64,000 bases of DNA from Capsulimonas corticalis. GTDB taxonomy: Bacteria; Armatimonadota; Armatimonadia; Armatimonadales; Capsulimonadaceae. The stretch lies in assembly GCF_003574315.2 (NCBI RefSeq), contig NZ_AP025739.1, positions 4,030,001 to 4,094,000 on the forward strand. The letters run 5' to 3'. Within the stretch, counting starts at the first letter, position 1, and each line of letters begins with the position of its first letter. Below, piece by piece: positions 27,668-36,534 of this stretch. Below the pieces are notes generated by a model. It ran no database searches and was not told where the DNA came from. It worked only from the letters and a program-made list of their open reading frames with translations. Position numbers and translations under genes: made by a program.

Positions 27668-28018
27668 TTAGGGGAGGTAAGTCAGGTTGCGCAGCGCGAT
27701 ATCGTTTTCGCGATCACGCTCCAGAACGCGCGCGAACTCGGCCTTCGCCTCATCGTATCGGCCGAGCATGGTGTAAGTGAGCGCCAGATCGTTGCGCGCC
27801 AGGATATTGGAGGGGGAAAGCCGTGTCGCTTCTTCCAGTTCGGCCACGGATTCATCGAACATCCCGCTAAAGCCATAGACAAGGCCCAGCTGGTGGTGCG
27901 CCTCGGAATGGTCGGAGTGATCCGTAATGATCGATCGAAACTCGTCGGCGGCTTCTTCATATCGCCCATCGATCTTGAAGGCGATGCCCCGCTGTATCCG
28001 CTCATCCAGCGATTCCAT
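27668..28018 (-). CDS. TPR-repeat protein
   Basis: A 116-residue soluble protein made of about three tetratricopeptide repeats (DGRYEEAADEFRSIITDHSD, MFDESVAELEEATRLSPSN, GRYDEAKAEFARVLERDREN). Such repeats bind protein partners; the partner is unknown. The start ATG at 28018 lies inside the 3' end of fmt (17-bp overlap), suggesting translational coupling. An in-frame upstream start at 28057 would overlap fmt further. Confidence 0.8.
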   Translation of the reverse strand: MESLDERIQRGIAFKIDGRYEEAADEFRSIITDHSDHSEAHHQLGLVYGFSGMFDESVAELEEATRLSPSNILARNDLALTYTMLGRYDEAKAEFARVLERDRENDIALRNLTYLP

Positions 28019-28979
28019 CTGTCGCCCCCTGTGTGTCGTGTCGAACGATACTCTCAAAACGGTCGCCTATCGAAATACGCGCGCCGCGCGCCCATGCGCC
28101 GGCCGCCATTTTTCCCTTGCTTTCGGGCTGTACTTCGCGCAGTAAAATGCTCTGCTCGCCCGCCCCGACCGTCACTCCGGAGTGGTCCATGGAAAGGACC
28201 GCGCCCGGCTCGCCGCTCTGGTCTTCCCGCACGCTCGCTTCCGTGATCTTCAGGCGTTTGCCCTGCCAGAGCGTGTACGCGCCCGGCTTCGGAGAGACGC
28301 CGCGCATCAGATTGTGCAGTTCACGCGCGGGCCGGCTCCAGTCGAATGCGCCGATATCGGGCGGCAGGGAGGGGGACTGGGTGACCAGCGCGGGATCCTG
28401 CGGGATGCGCGGGCAGTCGCCGCGCTCCAGCGCGTCCAATGTTTGGATCAAAAGCTCCGCGCCCAGCTCCGCGAGCTTGCCTTCGATCGTTCCCAAATTG
28501 TCGTCTTCCGTCAGCGGCAATACAGCCTGCATCAGCATATCGCCCGTATCCAGGCCGGCGTCCATCTGCATGGTCGTGACTCCCGTTTCGGCGTCTCCGG
28601 CCATCAGCGAGTACTGCATGGGCGCGGCGCCGCGCCAGCGGGGAAGGAGCGATCCATGGATATTGATTCCGCCGTAGCGCGGGATATCCAGCATGCGCTG
28701 GGGAATGAGCTGGCCGAACGCGGCGACCACCAGGCAATCCGGCTGCATCTCGCGGACAAACTCCACGAAGGCTTTGGCGCGCACTTTTTCCGGCTGATAG
28801 ACCGGCAGGTCCGCTTCGAGCGCGGCGATCTTGACGGGGGTGCTGGAAACGCGGCCGCCGCGCCCCTGCGGACGGTCCGGCTGCGTGACGACTCCGAGGA
28901 TCGTGTGTTTCGACTCTTGAAGCAGGCGGTGGAGTGCGGGAACGGCGAAGGGTGAGGTTCCGAGAAAAAGAATCTGCAT
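28002..28979 (-). CDS. fmt: Methionyl-tRNA formyltransferase
   Basis: Formylates Met-tRNA(fMet) with 10-formyl-tetrahydrofolate for translation initiation. 325 residues. The start MQILFLGTSPFAVPALHRLL is typical. The catalytic region INIHGSLLPRWRGAAPMQYS (Asn and His of the active site) is near residues 105-124, and GVTTMQMDAGLDTGDML follows. The C-terminal OB-fold domain runs from about residue 205. It directly follows def (1-bp gap), a widespread gene pair. Confidence 0.96.
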   Translation of the reverse strand: MQILFLGTSPFAVPALHRLLQESKHTILGVVTQPDRPQGRGGRVSSTPVKIAALEADLPVYQPEKVRAKAFVEFVREMQPDCLVVAAFGQLIPQRMLDIPRYGGINIHGSLLPRWRGAAPMQYSLMAGDAETGVTTMQMDAGLDTGDMLMQAVLPLTEDDNLGTIEGKLAELGAELLIQTLDALERGDCPRIPQDPALVTQSPSLPPDIGAFDWSRPARELHNLMRGVSPKPGAYTLWQGKRLKITEASVREDQSGEPGAVLSMDHSGVTVGAGEQSILLREVQPESKGKMAAGAWARGARISIGDRFESIVRHDTQGATDGIAG

Positions 28980-28980
28980 A

Positions 28981-29547
28981 TTATTCGCGCGTGCTGGGGG
29001 GCTCGCCCTCATCCTCGTCTTCGTCGTCCCCTTCCTCTTCGCCGCGTCCCCAGCGCAGGGAATCCGGATCCGCGCGGTCGATGAAGAGGATGCCTTCGAG
29101 ATGGTCGAATTCATGCTGAATGACGCGGGCGCCCAGGCCTTCCTCGCGCAGCCGCACCGGGTTGCCGTACTGGTCCATGCCCTTGACCACGACTTCATTC
29201 GCGCGCAGGACATCGCCGTACAAGCCCGGTATGGAGAGACAGCCTTCGACGCCCAATTGCTCGCCCTTGCGCTGCAAAATCTTGGGATTGATAATGGCGT
29301 GGAACCCATCTCCGGCGTCGTAGACGAAGATGCGCTTCAAAATGCCAAGCTGCGGCGCGGCGAGGCCGACGCCGTTCGCGTCGCGCATGATTGTTTCCAT
29401 GCGGCTGACGAGTTCGGCGATGTCTTCGGTGAATTGCGCCACCGGCTTGGAATTCTCGCGGAGAATCCGTTCGCCTTCGCCTTCGTATTTTACGATCGGG
29501 TCGCCTTCTCGAATGAGTTCCGTCAATTTCGCGGCGGTCTTCGCCAT
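28981..29547 (-). CDS. def: Peptide deformylase
   Basis: Metalloenzyme removing the formyl group from nascent N-termini. 188 residues. Three family motifs are present: GVGLAAPQLG near residue 60, EGCLSIPG near 101 (Cys metal ligand) and QHEFDHLEG near 143 (two His ligands and catalytic Glu). A very acidic C-terminal tail of about 30 residues (EEEGDDEDEDEGE) is unusual. The ATG at 29547 (MAKTAAK) is chosen over an in-frame start at 29643 because conserved sequence begins after it. A promoter lies within the end of priA. Confidence 0.96.
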   Translation of the reverse strand: MAKTAAKLTELIREGDPIVKYEGEGERILRENSKPVAQFTEDIAELVSRMETIMRDANGVGLAAPQLGILKRIFVYDAGDGFHAIINPKILQRKGEQLGVEGCLSIPGLYGDVLRANEVVVKGMDQYGNPVRLREEGLGARVIQHEFDHLEGILFIDRADPDSLRWGRGEEEGDDEDEDEGEPPSTRE

Positions 29548-29613
29548 GGGTCGTGCTCTCCCGCAGGCCGCGGCGGCGGCAAATATCTCGGATAAGTATG
29601 AATACCTATGATG

Positions 29614-29643
29614 ATTATAGCATTGTGAGCGGATCAATATCAA
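29614..29643 (-). promoter_or_regulatory. Promoter of def-fmt inside the 3' end of priA
   Basis: On the minus strand TTGATA (29643-29638) and TATAAT (29619-29614) are 18 bp apart. The priA stop codon overlaps the -10 box. It gives def-fmt a start independent of priA, with a leader of about 60 nt. Confidence 0.75.
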
Positions 29644-32155
29644 GGGACAAACCCTGACGGTCCGAGGCGCTCAAGCTCTCCAGCATCGCCCGCAGCGCTG
29701 TCAGCAGCGTCGATTTCTTCGGCGTGCGCGCCACGATGTGCCACCGATATCGATTTCGGAGGCGCGACAGCGGGCAGGTGACCGGCCCGAGCAGCGTCAC
29801 CGGCAGATCGTGCGTCTCGATCGCCTGGCGCAGCGTCTCCACGACGATCTGGCTGCGCCCCGCCGCCGCCGTTTCGTCCTCGTCGGAGATCACCAGGTTC
29901 GCCATGTGTGAAAACGGCGGATAGCTCAGCTCCTGCCGCGTTTCGATCTCCTCGGCGTAGAAGTTCAAGTAATCGTGCTCGGCGGCGCGCAGCACGCTGG
30001 CGTGGTCGGGGCTGAAGGTCTGGACGAAGACTTCGCCGGGCCGTCCGCCGCGTCCCGCGCGTCCCGCGACTTGGGTCAGCAGCTGAAAAGCCCGCTCTCC
30101 CGAGCGGAAGTCCGGCACATTGAGCGCCGTATCGGCGCTGACCACTCCCACCAGCGTGACATTGGGGAAGTCCAGTCCCTTCGCCACGATCTGCGTGCCG
30201 ATCAAGATATCCGCCTCGCCCCGGCGGAAGGCGCGCAGGGTTTCGGCGTGCGCGCCTTTGCGCGCCATGGTGTCGCGGTCCATGCGCAGCGTGCGCGCCT
30301 CCGGGAACGCCTGATGAACGGCGTCCTCCACCTTCTCCGTCCCCAGTCCGAAGGGCCGGATACGCAGGCCGCCGCACATCGGGCAGCCGGCCGGGGCGGA
30401 CGCGCGGAAGTCGCAGTGGTGACACTGGAGCAGGCGCGCTCCATGGTGATAGGTCAGCGAAACATCGCAATGCGGGCAGACCGGCGTGTGGCCGCAGTCG
30501 CGGCACAGCAAAAACGTCGCGAAGCCGCGCCGGTTCAGAAACAGGATCGTCTGCTCCTGGCGCTCCAAGCGATCCGTGATCGCGTCCATCAGAGCGACGC
30601 TGAAGATCGAGCGTGCCGGCGAGGGCGCTTCTTCCTCGGCCGCGCCGGCGCCGGGCGCCGCGGCGGGCTTGCGTTTTTCTGGCTTCTTACGAAATTCTTC
30701 CCGCAGATCGACAATATGAACCGGCGGAAGCGGGCGGTTGCTGATCCGTTCGGAAAGTGTCACGAGATGGTAACGTCCCATCTTCGCGCGATAAAAGCTT
30801 TCCAGGGACGGCGTCGCGCTTCCCAGGACCACCACGGCGCCGGAGCGGTCGGCGCGCCGCAGGGCGGCGTCGCGGGCGTGGTAGCGCGGTGAGGAGTCTT
30901 GTTTGTAGGAGCCGTCGTGCTCTTCGTCGAGAACGATCAGGCCGAGCCGCGCCACGGGGGCGAACACCGCCGACCGGGCGCCCAGCACCACGCGCGCCGC
31001 GCCGCTCTTGATGCGCTGCCACTCGTCGTAGCGCTCGCCCAGCGAGAGCGCCGAATGCAGCACGGCGACATCGTCTTCGCCGAACCGCGCTTTGAAGAGA
31101 TCCAGGAGCTGTGTTGTCAGGCCGATCTCGGGCAGAAGGATCAGGGCGTTTTGATCCTGCGCCAGCGTCCGCGCGACCAGGTCCAAATAGACTTCGGTCT
31201 TGCCGGACCCCGTCACGCCGTGCAGCAGCGTCACCGAACCGTCCTGGAGGGCGATGCGCGCGCCGATCTCCTTCGTCGCCTGCGCCTGGGCGTCGGTGAG
31301 CGGCGGCGCGGAATCGGCGACCATGCCGAAAAATCGGAACGGATTGCGATGCACCGTCGCCTCCGCGTAGGCCGCGAGCCCCTTTTCGGCGAGCGCGCGG
31401 GCGGAGGCGTGCGCGCCCGGGCCGATGGCGATTCCGGCGTTCGGCGGCGCGCCCAGCGGCTGCGTGGGCGCGGCGCTTTCGATCAGCGCCCGCAGCATCT
31501 CCGACTGCCGCTTGGAGCGCGTCTTCTCCATCCGCGCCGCTTCCTGCTCCGCCACTTCCAGATCGACCGCCAGTCGCAGGATCCGCACTTTCTTCGCCCG
31601 CGCCTTGGGCAGGCTCACCGATCGGGTCTCGCTCAAGGCGCCCTTCTTGCGCAGTTCCGCGACGACCGGTCCGACTTTGAGCGTGGGCAGCAGCCGGGAG
31701 AGCTGCGCCGGCGTCGCCGATCCGCCAAGCGACGCCAGCGCGTCCGCCACGGCGTGCTGCGGCTGCGAGCGCGTGAGCGCCAGCAGGTCTTCCCAGTCCT
31801 CGGACAGGGTCAGCGTTGTCTTGATCGCGCTGCCCAGCACTTCGGGAGCGATCAGCCGCACGGCTTCCTGAAGTTCACACAAAGTCTCGCGCGACACCCA
31901 TTCGGCGAGCTCGAAAAGCTCGCGGTCGAACGCCGATCCATTTTCGATCCGCGCCGTCACCGGCCGGATCTTGGACGCCGGGATATCGTCCGGCGGCTCC
32001 GGGCTCAGCCCCACCACATAGCCCGTCGCCAGCTGCGCGCTGAACGGAACGACCACGGCGTCTCCGATCTGGAGCGTCATGGCGTCCGGAATCCGGTAAG
32101 TGAATGGCTGGTTCAGACCGGGCGCTTCAAGTTGAACGACGACTGCGGCGTACAA
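29615..32155 (-). CDS. priA: Primosomal protein N' (replication restart helicase)
   Basis: DNA helicase that reloads the replisome at stalled forks. 846 residues from TTG 32155. An N-terminal DNA-binding domain starts PLYAAVVVQLEAPGLNQPFTY. Walker A GVTGSGKTEVYL and box LIVLDEEHDGSYK mark the helicase. The zinc-binding insert has four CxxC pairs (CRDCG, CPHCD, CHHCD, CPMCG). QIVAKGLDFPNVTLVG and VAGRAGRGGRPGEV are helicase motifs V and VI. Upstream in-frame codons to 32452 run through the divergent ppx gene region and are not conserved. AGGA about 9 nt before the TTG supports it. A linker rich in Ala/Glu near residue 500 is unusual. Confidence 0.93.
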   Translation of the reverse strand: MYAAVVVQLEAPGLNQPFTYRIPDAMTLQIGDAVVVPFSAQLATGYVVGLSPEPPDDIPASKIRPVTARIENGSAFDRELFELAEWVSRETLCELQEAVRLIAPEVLGSAIKTTLTLSEDWEDLLALTRSQPQHAVADALASLGGSATPAQLSRLLPTLKVGPVVAELRKKGALSETRSVSLPKARAKKVRILRLAVDLEVAEQEAARMEKTRSKRQSEMLRALIESAAPTQPLGAPPNAGIAIGPGAHASARALAEKGLAAYAEATVHRNPFRFFGMVADSAPPLTDAQAQATKEIGARIALQDGSVTLLHGVTGSGKTEVYLDLVARTLAQDQNALILLPEIGLTTQLLDLFKARFGEDDVAVLHSALSLGERYDEWQRIKSGAARVVLGARSAVFAPVARLGLIVLDEEHDGSYKQDSSPRYHARDAALRRADRSGAVVVLGSATPSLESFYRAKMGRYHLVTLSERISNRPLPPVHIVDLREEFRKKPEKRKPAAAPGAGAAEEEAPSPARSIFSVALMDAITDRLERQEQTILFLNRRGFATFLLCRDCGHTPVCPHCDVSLTYHHGARLLQCHHCDFRASAPAGCPMCGGLRIRPFGLGTEKVEDAVHQAFPEARTLRMDRDTMARKGAHAETLRAFRRGEADILIGTQIVAKGLDFPNVTLVGVVSADTALNVPDFRSGERAFQLLTQVAGRAGRGGRPGEVFVQTFSPDHASVLRAAEHDYLNFYAEEIETRQELSYPPFSHMANLVISDEDETAAAGRSQIVVETLRQAIETHDLPVTLLGPVTCPLSRLRNRYRWHIVARTPKKSTLLTALRAMLESLSASDRQGLSLDIDPLTML

Positions 32156-32185
32156 AGGGGATTTCCTGACAAAAGAGATACAATA

Positions 32186-32191
32186 ATTATA
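32186..32191 (-). promoter_or_regulatory. -10 box of priA
   Basis: A perfect TATAAT on the minus strand, about 30 nt upstream of the TTG start of priA. I find no convincing -35 at the usual spacing (TTGGCC is 20 bp away). Confidence 0.5.
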
Positions 32192-32271
32192 CTCGGTTGG
32201 CGGCGTTTGCCGGCCAAATGTATTCGGGGCAATCCCCGCCGGGAACTCTGCTTGCTTCCCATACGCTATCC

Positions 32272-32301
32272 TTGACGGCGGCGCGCACGGAATGCTATGA
32301 T
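32272..32301 (+). promoter_or_regulatory. Promoter of the Ppx/GppA gene
   Basis: TTGACG at 32272-32277 and TATGAT at 32296-32301 are 18 bp apart. The ATG lies only 9 nt after the -10 box and has no Shine-Dalgarno, so the mRNA is likely leaderless or nearly so. Confidence 0.75.
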
Positions 32302-32310
32302 ATCCACCAT

Positions 32311-33909
32311 ATGCGTATTTTTGCGGCCATGGATATTGGAACGAATTCGATCCGTCTTGCAGTCGTCGAACTGCAGGAAGGTCTTGCCTGGAATGTGCTC
32401 GCATCGCAGAAGCAAGTGGTGCGGCTGGGCGAAGGCGAATTTGACGAAACATCGAAGAACCGGTCGAAGAAGGCCGGGGCGGAGCCTCGCCATAAGCTGA
32501 CCGATGAGGCGATCGCGCGCGGCGCGCTGGTCTGCGCCCGCTTCGCCGAAGTGGCGCGCGGATACGGGGCGACGGAGATCGTTGCGCTCGCGACGGCGGC
32601 GGCTCGCGAGGCGGAAAACCGCGACGAGTTTGTCGATCAAGTGCGGGAACTGGCTGATCTGGACGTGCGGGTCATCTCCGGCCAGGAGGAAGCGCGCCTG
32701 ATCTATCTGGGCGTCTCCAGCGGCGTCGATCTGCCGGCTAATAAAAAAGCGCTCTTTATCGACATCGGCGGCGGCTCCACCGAGCTGATCGTCGGCGACA
32801 GCAGCCGTTTCTACTATCTCGACAGCCTGAAACTGGGCGCGATCCGTTTGACCTCGGGATTTGTCGCCGATCCGACGCGGCCGGTGACGCCGGCCAACTG
32901 GGCGCTGCTCCAGCGCGAAGTGCAGTCGGCGCTGGCGCCGGCGGCGCGCGCCATTGCCGCCGAAGGCTTTTCGGTGATGTACGGCTCCTCCGGCACCGCG
33001 ACCAACCTGGCCGAGATCGCGGCGCACGCGAGCGGCGCCGCGATCCCGACTTCGTTTCGCAACCACGAGTTTCTGCTGACGGATTTGCAGGCGATTACCA
33101 AGCGGCTATGCGCGCTGCCGATGGATCAGCGGCGGCGCGTTCCGGGCATCAACCCGGAGCGCGCGGACATTATTATCGGCGGCGCGGCCATTCTCCAGAC
33201 GGTGATGGAGACGGTTGGCGCGACGAGCATCCGTATCTCGGATCGGGGACTGCGCGAGGGGATTGTCGTCGACCACCTGCGCCGCGAAGCGGGCGGCGCC
33301 ACCCTTCAGGAAGCGGTGGGGGCGCGGCGCGGCTCGATCCAGCAGTTGATGCGCGCGACGAATGTGGATGAAGCGCACGCCCTGCATATCGTCCGCCTTT
33401 CCCTGCGGCTTTTCGATCAGTGGAAGGCGCTGGGGCTGCATGATTACGGCCGCTCGCGCGAACTTTTGGAATACGCCGCCCTGCTGCACGACTGCGGGTT
33501 TTTCATCTCGCACACCGACCACCAGCAGCACTCGTATTATATCATCCGGCATTCGGAGCTCCTCGGGTTCAATGACCGCGAGGTCGAGATCATGGCGTGC
33601 CTGGCGCTGTACCACCGCAAGAGCGTCCCGCGCCTGAAGCACCCGACATTCGCCAATCTCGACGCCAAAACGCGACGGCTCGTCAAGACGCTTTCGTGCG
33701 CGCTGCGTCTGGCCGAGGCGCTCGACCGGGGACATCTGGCCCAGGTGAAAGACGTGCGGTGCGAGCGTCTGGCGAAACCGGATCGTATCCGTATGACATT
33801 GGTGAGCTCCAGCGACGCGCAGCTGGAGTTTTGGGCCGCGCTGGCGCAGGCCCCCGCGTTCGAGAAAACATTCGGTCTGCCCCTGGATGTTCAGGTCGCT
33901 TCGGCCTGA
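32311..33909 (+). CDS. Ppx/GppA-type phosphatase with C-terminal HD domain
   Basis: Exopolyphosphatase/guanosine-pentaphosphate phosphatase family, of the sugar-kinase/actin ATPase fold. 532 residues. Phosphate-binding loops are AMDIGTNSIRLAVVE at the N-terminus and FIDIGGGSTELIVG near residue 150. The C-terminal part has an HD-type metal motif (LLHDCGFFISHTDHQQHSYY near residue 390). It is likely to degrade polyphosphate and/or pppGpp; sequence alone cannot separate these. Start ATG 32311 is chosen for the conserved N-terminus and for the promoter 9 nt upstream. Confidence 0.9.
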   Translation: MRIFAAMDIGTNSIRLAVVELQEGLAWNVLASQKQVVRLGEGEFDETSKNRSKKAGAEPRHKLTDEAIARGALVCARFAEVARGYGATEIVALATAAAREAENRDEFVDQVRELADLDVRVISGQEEARLIYLGVSSGVDLPANKKALFIDIGGGSTELIVGDSSRFYYLDSLKLGAIRLTSGFVADPTRPVTPANWALLQREVQSALAPAARAIAAEGFSVMYGSSGTATNLAEIAAHASGAAIPTSFRNHEFLLTDLQAITKRLCALPMDQRRRVPGINPERADIIIGGAAILQTVMETVGATSIRISDRGLREGIVVDHLRREAGGATLQEAVGARRGSIQQLMRATNVDEAHALHIVRLSLRLFDQWKALGLHDYGRSRELLEYAALLHDCGFFISHTDHQQHSYYIIRHSELLGFNDREVEIMACLALYHRKSVPRLKHPTFANLDAKTRRLVKTLSCALRLAEALDRGHLAQVKDVRCERLAKPDRIRMTLVSSSDAQLEFWAALAQAPAFEKTFGLPLDVQVASA

Positions 33910-33947
33910 ACACCATCGCGCCGATAAGGGAATCACAAGTCCGCACA

Positions 33948-35375
33948 ATGCAGAGCATTACGCGAATATTACGTCAGCCGGGCGTACTGCCGTTTTTGGC
34001 CTTGCTGGCCGTCGGCGTCGACACGCTGGGCATTTACCTCTATCTCTCTCAGCGCGACTACCTGCTGAATCCCGTCTGGATCTACCTCACGTTCTACACG
34101 GCGCTCTTTCTCTTGTACGCGTACGCGGGCGGGCGAATCATTCCGAAGATTGATGTGCGCCACACGAAAGCCGCCGCGGTGATGATCGTCGTGTGCGGCG
34201 TTCTTTTCCGCGCCGCCGTGCTGCCTGCGCCTCCTTCGCTTTCCACCGACATGTACCGTTATGTCTGGGACGGAAAGGTCGCCGTTCATGGAATCAATCC
34301 CTATCGCTGGGCGCCGAACGCGCCGCAGCTGCGCCCGCTGCGCGATTCCATGTGGAGCGTTACTGAGTACAAGGCGTACCAGACGATCTATATGCCGGTC
34401 TCGCAGGCGTTCTTTGCCGGCAATTACGTTCTGTTCGGCCACAACTTGATTGGATATAAGGCGGTCTACGCGTCGCTGGACGCCGGCGTGGTGCTGATGA
34501 TCCTGGCAATGCTGAAACGACTCAAGCGGCCGCTCACGTCGGTGATCTGGTATGCCTGGTGTCCGCTGCCGATTACGGAAGTGGCGCTGGCGGGGCATCA
34601 GGATGTGGTCGGCGTGTTCTTCTTGATGCTGGCGTTTCTCCTGGTGGTGCGCCGAGGTTCGGTCAACCGAATCGCCGTGGCGCTGACGTGCGCCATTCTC
34701 ACCAAAGGCTTCGCGCTGCTGCTGATCCCGCTGTTCTGGCGTCGTTACGGCAAGGCGTTCCTCGTGCCCTCGATCATCTCCCTGAGCATTCTCAGCCTGC
34801 CGCTCGTCGCCTGCCTTCCCGAGTTTTTACACGGAATGCAGCAGTATCTCAAGACGGTCCATGTCAATTCCGGCCTGTTCCAATGGATGGATATGGCGCT
34901 GTCCCACATCACGGTCGCGCATTCCCAGGTCGCGGCGATGATCAGCAACGCGGCCATTGTCGCCGTCGCGATCTGGTCAGTGCGCCGGCCGGTCAACACG
35001 GATCAGGAGCTTCTGCGCCGGTCGTTTATCGTGCTGGCGGCGACGCTGATGGTGGTGCCGACGCTGTTCCCCTGGTATCTGGTCTGGGTGACGCCCTTCC
35101 TGTGCCTGATCGGCCGGCGTCCCTCCTGGGCGTTCGTGCTGCTGGTCTGTTTGATCGGCCTGCTCTACACCTACTATATCTCAATCCAGTTCCAGTGGTG
35201 GACCCCCGTGCTGGAGTACGCCCCGTTCTATCTGGTGCTTGCCTGGGAGTACTGGGTCTGGCGCAACCGGCGGCGCAACCCCGATGGACAGCTGCCGTTT
35301 GTCGGCGACAGCCTCGCCCAGCGGATGACGATGATGCTCGCGGAGGCCGTGCGCCAGGAGCCCAACAAAGCGTGA
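33948..35375 (+). CDS. GT-C-type membrane glycosyltransferase
   Basis: A 475-residue polytopic protein with about 10-12 helices. The first loop contains STDMYRYVWDGKVAVHGINP, an acidic DxxRY-type motif seen in GT87/alpha-mannosyltransferase-like GT-C enzymes that use polyprenyl-phosphate sugars. The donor and acceptor are not predictable. The ATG at 33948 follows AAGGGA at a rather long spacing. The next gene overlaps its stop by 4 bp (GTGA), so the two are translationally coupled. Confidence 0.75.
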   Translation: MQSITRILRQPGVLPFLALLAVGVDTLGIYLYLSQRDYLLNPVWIYLTFYTALFLLYAYAGGRIIPKIDVRHTKAAAVMIVVCGVLFRAAVLPAPPSLSTDMYRYVWDGKVAVHGINPYRWAPNAPQLRPLRDSMWSVTEYKAYQTIYMPVSQAFFAGNYVLFGHNLIGYKAVYASLDAGVVLMILAMLKRLKRPLTSVIWYAWCPLPITEVALAGHQDVVGVFFLMLAFLLVVRRGSVNRIAVALTCAILTKGFALLLIPLFWRRYGKAFLVPSIISLSILSLPLVACLPEFLHGMQQYLKTVHVNSGLFQWMDMALSHITVAHSQVAAMISNAAIVAVAIWSVRRPVNTDQELLRRSFIVLAATLMVVPTLFPWYLVWVTPFLCLIGRRPSWAFVLLVCLIGLLYTYYISIQFQWWTPVLEYAPFYLVLAWEYWVWRNRRRNPDGQLPFVGDSLAQRMTMMLAEAVRQEPNKA

Positions 35376-36061
35376 GCGTGCGTATCGCCACGTACAACAT
35401 CCGTGGCGGCCTGGGCGTGGATAACGTCCGTTCTTTGCCGCGTATCGCCGATGTCATTCGGGGGTTGGACGCCGATGTCGTCTGCCTTCAGGAAGTGCAT
35501 CAGAATCTCCCCTGGTCTGGCTTCGCCAATCAGCCGCGCCGCCTGGGCAAGCTGCTCGGCGCCAACGTTCTCTTTCAGCGCAATCTTTCACTCTGGTTTG
35601 GGGGATTTGGAAACGCCGTGGCGACAACGGCGCCGGTGATCCATGTGCGGCGCCACGCGCTGCCCGGGGGGCGGGAGCCGCGCGGCTGCCTGGAAGTCCG
35701 ATTGGAGACGAGGGTGGGGGCGCTGACGCTGTTCAGCACGCACTGGGGGCTGAGCGACGGCGAACGCCGATTGCAGGCGCTGCGCGTGGCGGAACTCGTC
35801 CGCGCCGCCCAAACACCGGTCGTGCTTTGCGGTGATTTCAACGAAGGTCCGGACGCCGGCAATGTGCGGCTGCTTCTGGAGGAGGCCGGGCTGCAAGACG
35901 CCGGGGCGGGGGGCGGCTTCACCTACCCGGCGGACGCGCCGCGCGCCCGGATCGACTTTATCCTTCACGACGATTTGCTGTCGGCGGACGGATTTCAGGT
36001 TAAGCCCGCCATCGCGTCGGACCACTTCCCCGTTTTTGTAAATTTTAAACGCAATCCATGA
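35372..36061 (+). CDS. Endonuclease/exonuclease/phosphatase-fold hydrolase
   Basis: A 229-residue EEP-superfamily protein. Motifs appear in order: RIATYNIRGG at the N-terminus, DVVCLQEVH near residue 34 (metal Glu), STHWGLSD near 125, LCGDFNEGP near 153 (catalytic Asp/Asn), RIDFIL near 195 and SDHFPVFV near 217. The superfamily includes nucleases, phosphoinositide phosphatases and sphingomyelinases, so the substrate is open. GTG 35372 overlaps the stop of the preceding gene; an alternative GTG is at 35378. The pairing with a GT-C gene suggests lipid- or glycan-related work, but this is inference. Confidence 0.85.
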   Translation: MSVRIATYNIRGGLGVDNVRSLPRIADVIRGLDADVVCLQEVHQNLPWSGFANQPRRLGKLLGANVLFQRNLSLWFGGFGNAVATTAPVIHVRRHALPGGREPRGCLEVRLETRVGALTLFSTHWGLSDGERRLQALRVAELVRAAQTPVVLCGDFNEGPDAGNVRLLLEEAGLQDAGAGGGFTYPADAPRARIDFILHDDLLSADGFQVKPAIASDHFPVFVNFKRNP

Positions 36062-36066
36062 ACTTT

Positions 36067-36426
36067 TTACGCATTATTCTGCGTATTAGTAACAGGTGAC
36101 GCTTTCTCCCCGTGACCATGAGCCTCCGCCCACTGGTTCGCCGCGAAGTAGAGGTGAATGCCTTTGCTCGCGATTACCGATCCCGCCAGCGCCATCAAAC
36201 CCAGCAGACCGATCCGCATGACGTAAGTCGCCAGCGCCGCGCCGATATTGGCGGCGGGAGGCGCCGTTGCGCCCTTCGCCACCGGCAGCGCCAATCCTGG
36301 AACCGGAGATTGGAACAGATGCATCGCTTCCATGAACACGAAGCAGAGCATGGCGATCCCGGCCAAAAAAACGAGGATGGCGATCAGACGCCCAGGGAGG
36401 TCTGTGAGGGATTTCGACTGAGGCAT
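36067..36426 (-). CDS. Small membrane protein of unknown function
   Basis: A 119-residue protein with two hydrophobic helices (about residues 12-37 and 65-88) joined by a proline/alanine-rich loop, and a hydrophilic C-terminus. I do not recognise a family. ATG 36426 has AGGA 9 nt upstream, and a promoter lies 33 bp before. It converges with the EEP-type gene, with a gap of only 5 bp. Confidence 0.7.
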   Translation of the reverse strand: MPQSKSLTDLPGRLIAILVFLAGIAMLCFVFMEAMHLFQSPVPGLALPVAKGATAPPAANIGAALATYVMRIGLLGLMALAGSVIASKGIHLYFAANQWAEAHGHGEKASPVTNTQNNA

Positions 36427-36458
36427 TCGGAGATTCCTGTTTCGTTCAACTTCTGCCA

Positions 36459-36488
36459 ATAATATCACAGTGAGCGGCGTCAAGTCAA
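36459..36488 (-). promoter_or_regulatory. Promoter of the small membrane protein gene
   Basis: On the minus strand TTGACT (36488-36483) and TATTAT (36464-36459) are 18 bp apart. The transcript would have a 25-nt leader containing the AGGA site. Confidence 0.7.
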
Positions 36489-36523
36489 GGAACGCCGATT
36501 TCGCGAATTGCAGAAAGTCGTGG

Positions 36524-36529
36524 TAAAAT
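36524..36529 (+). promoter_or_regulatory. -10 box close to the secreted HExxH gene
   Basis: TAAAAT lies only 5 nt before ATG 36535, with no Shine-Dalgarno in between. It fits a leaderless start. No good -35 is visible. Confidence 0.45.
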
Positions 36530-36534
36530 TATCT

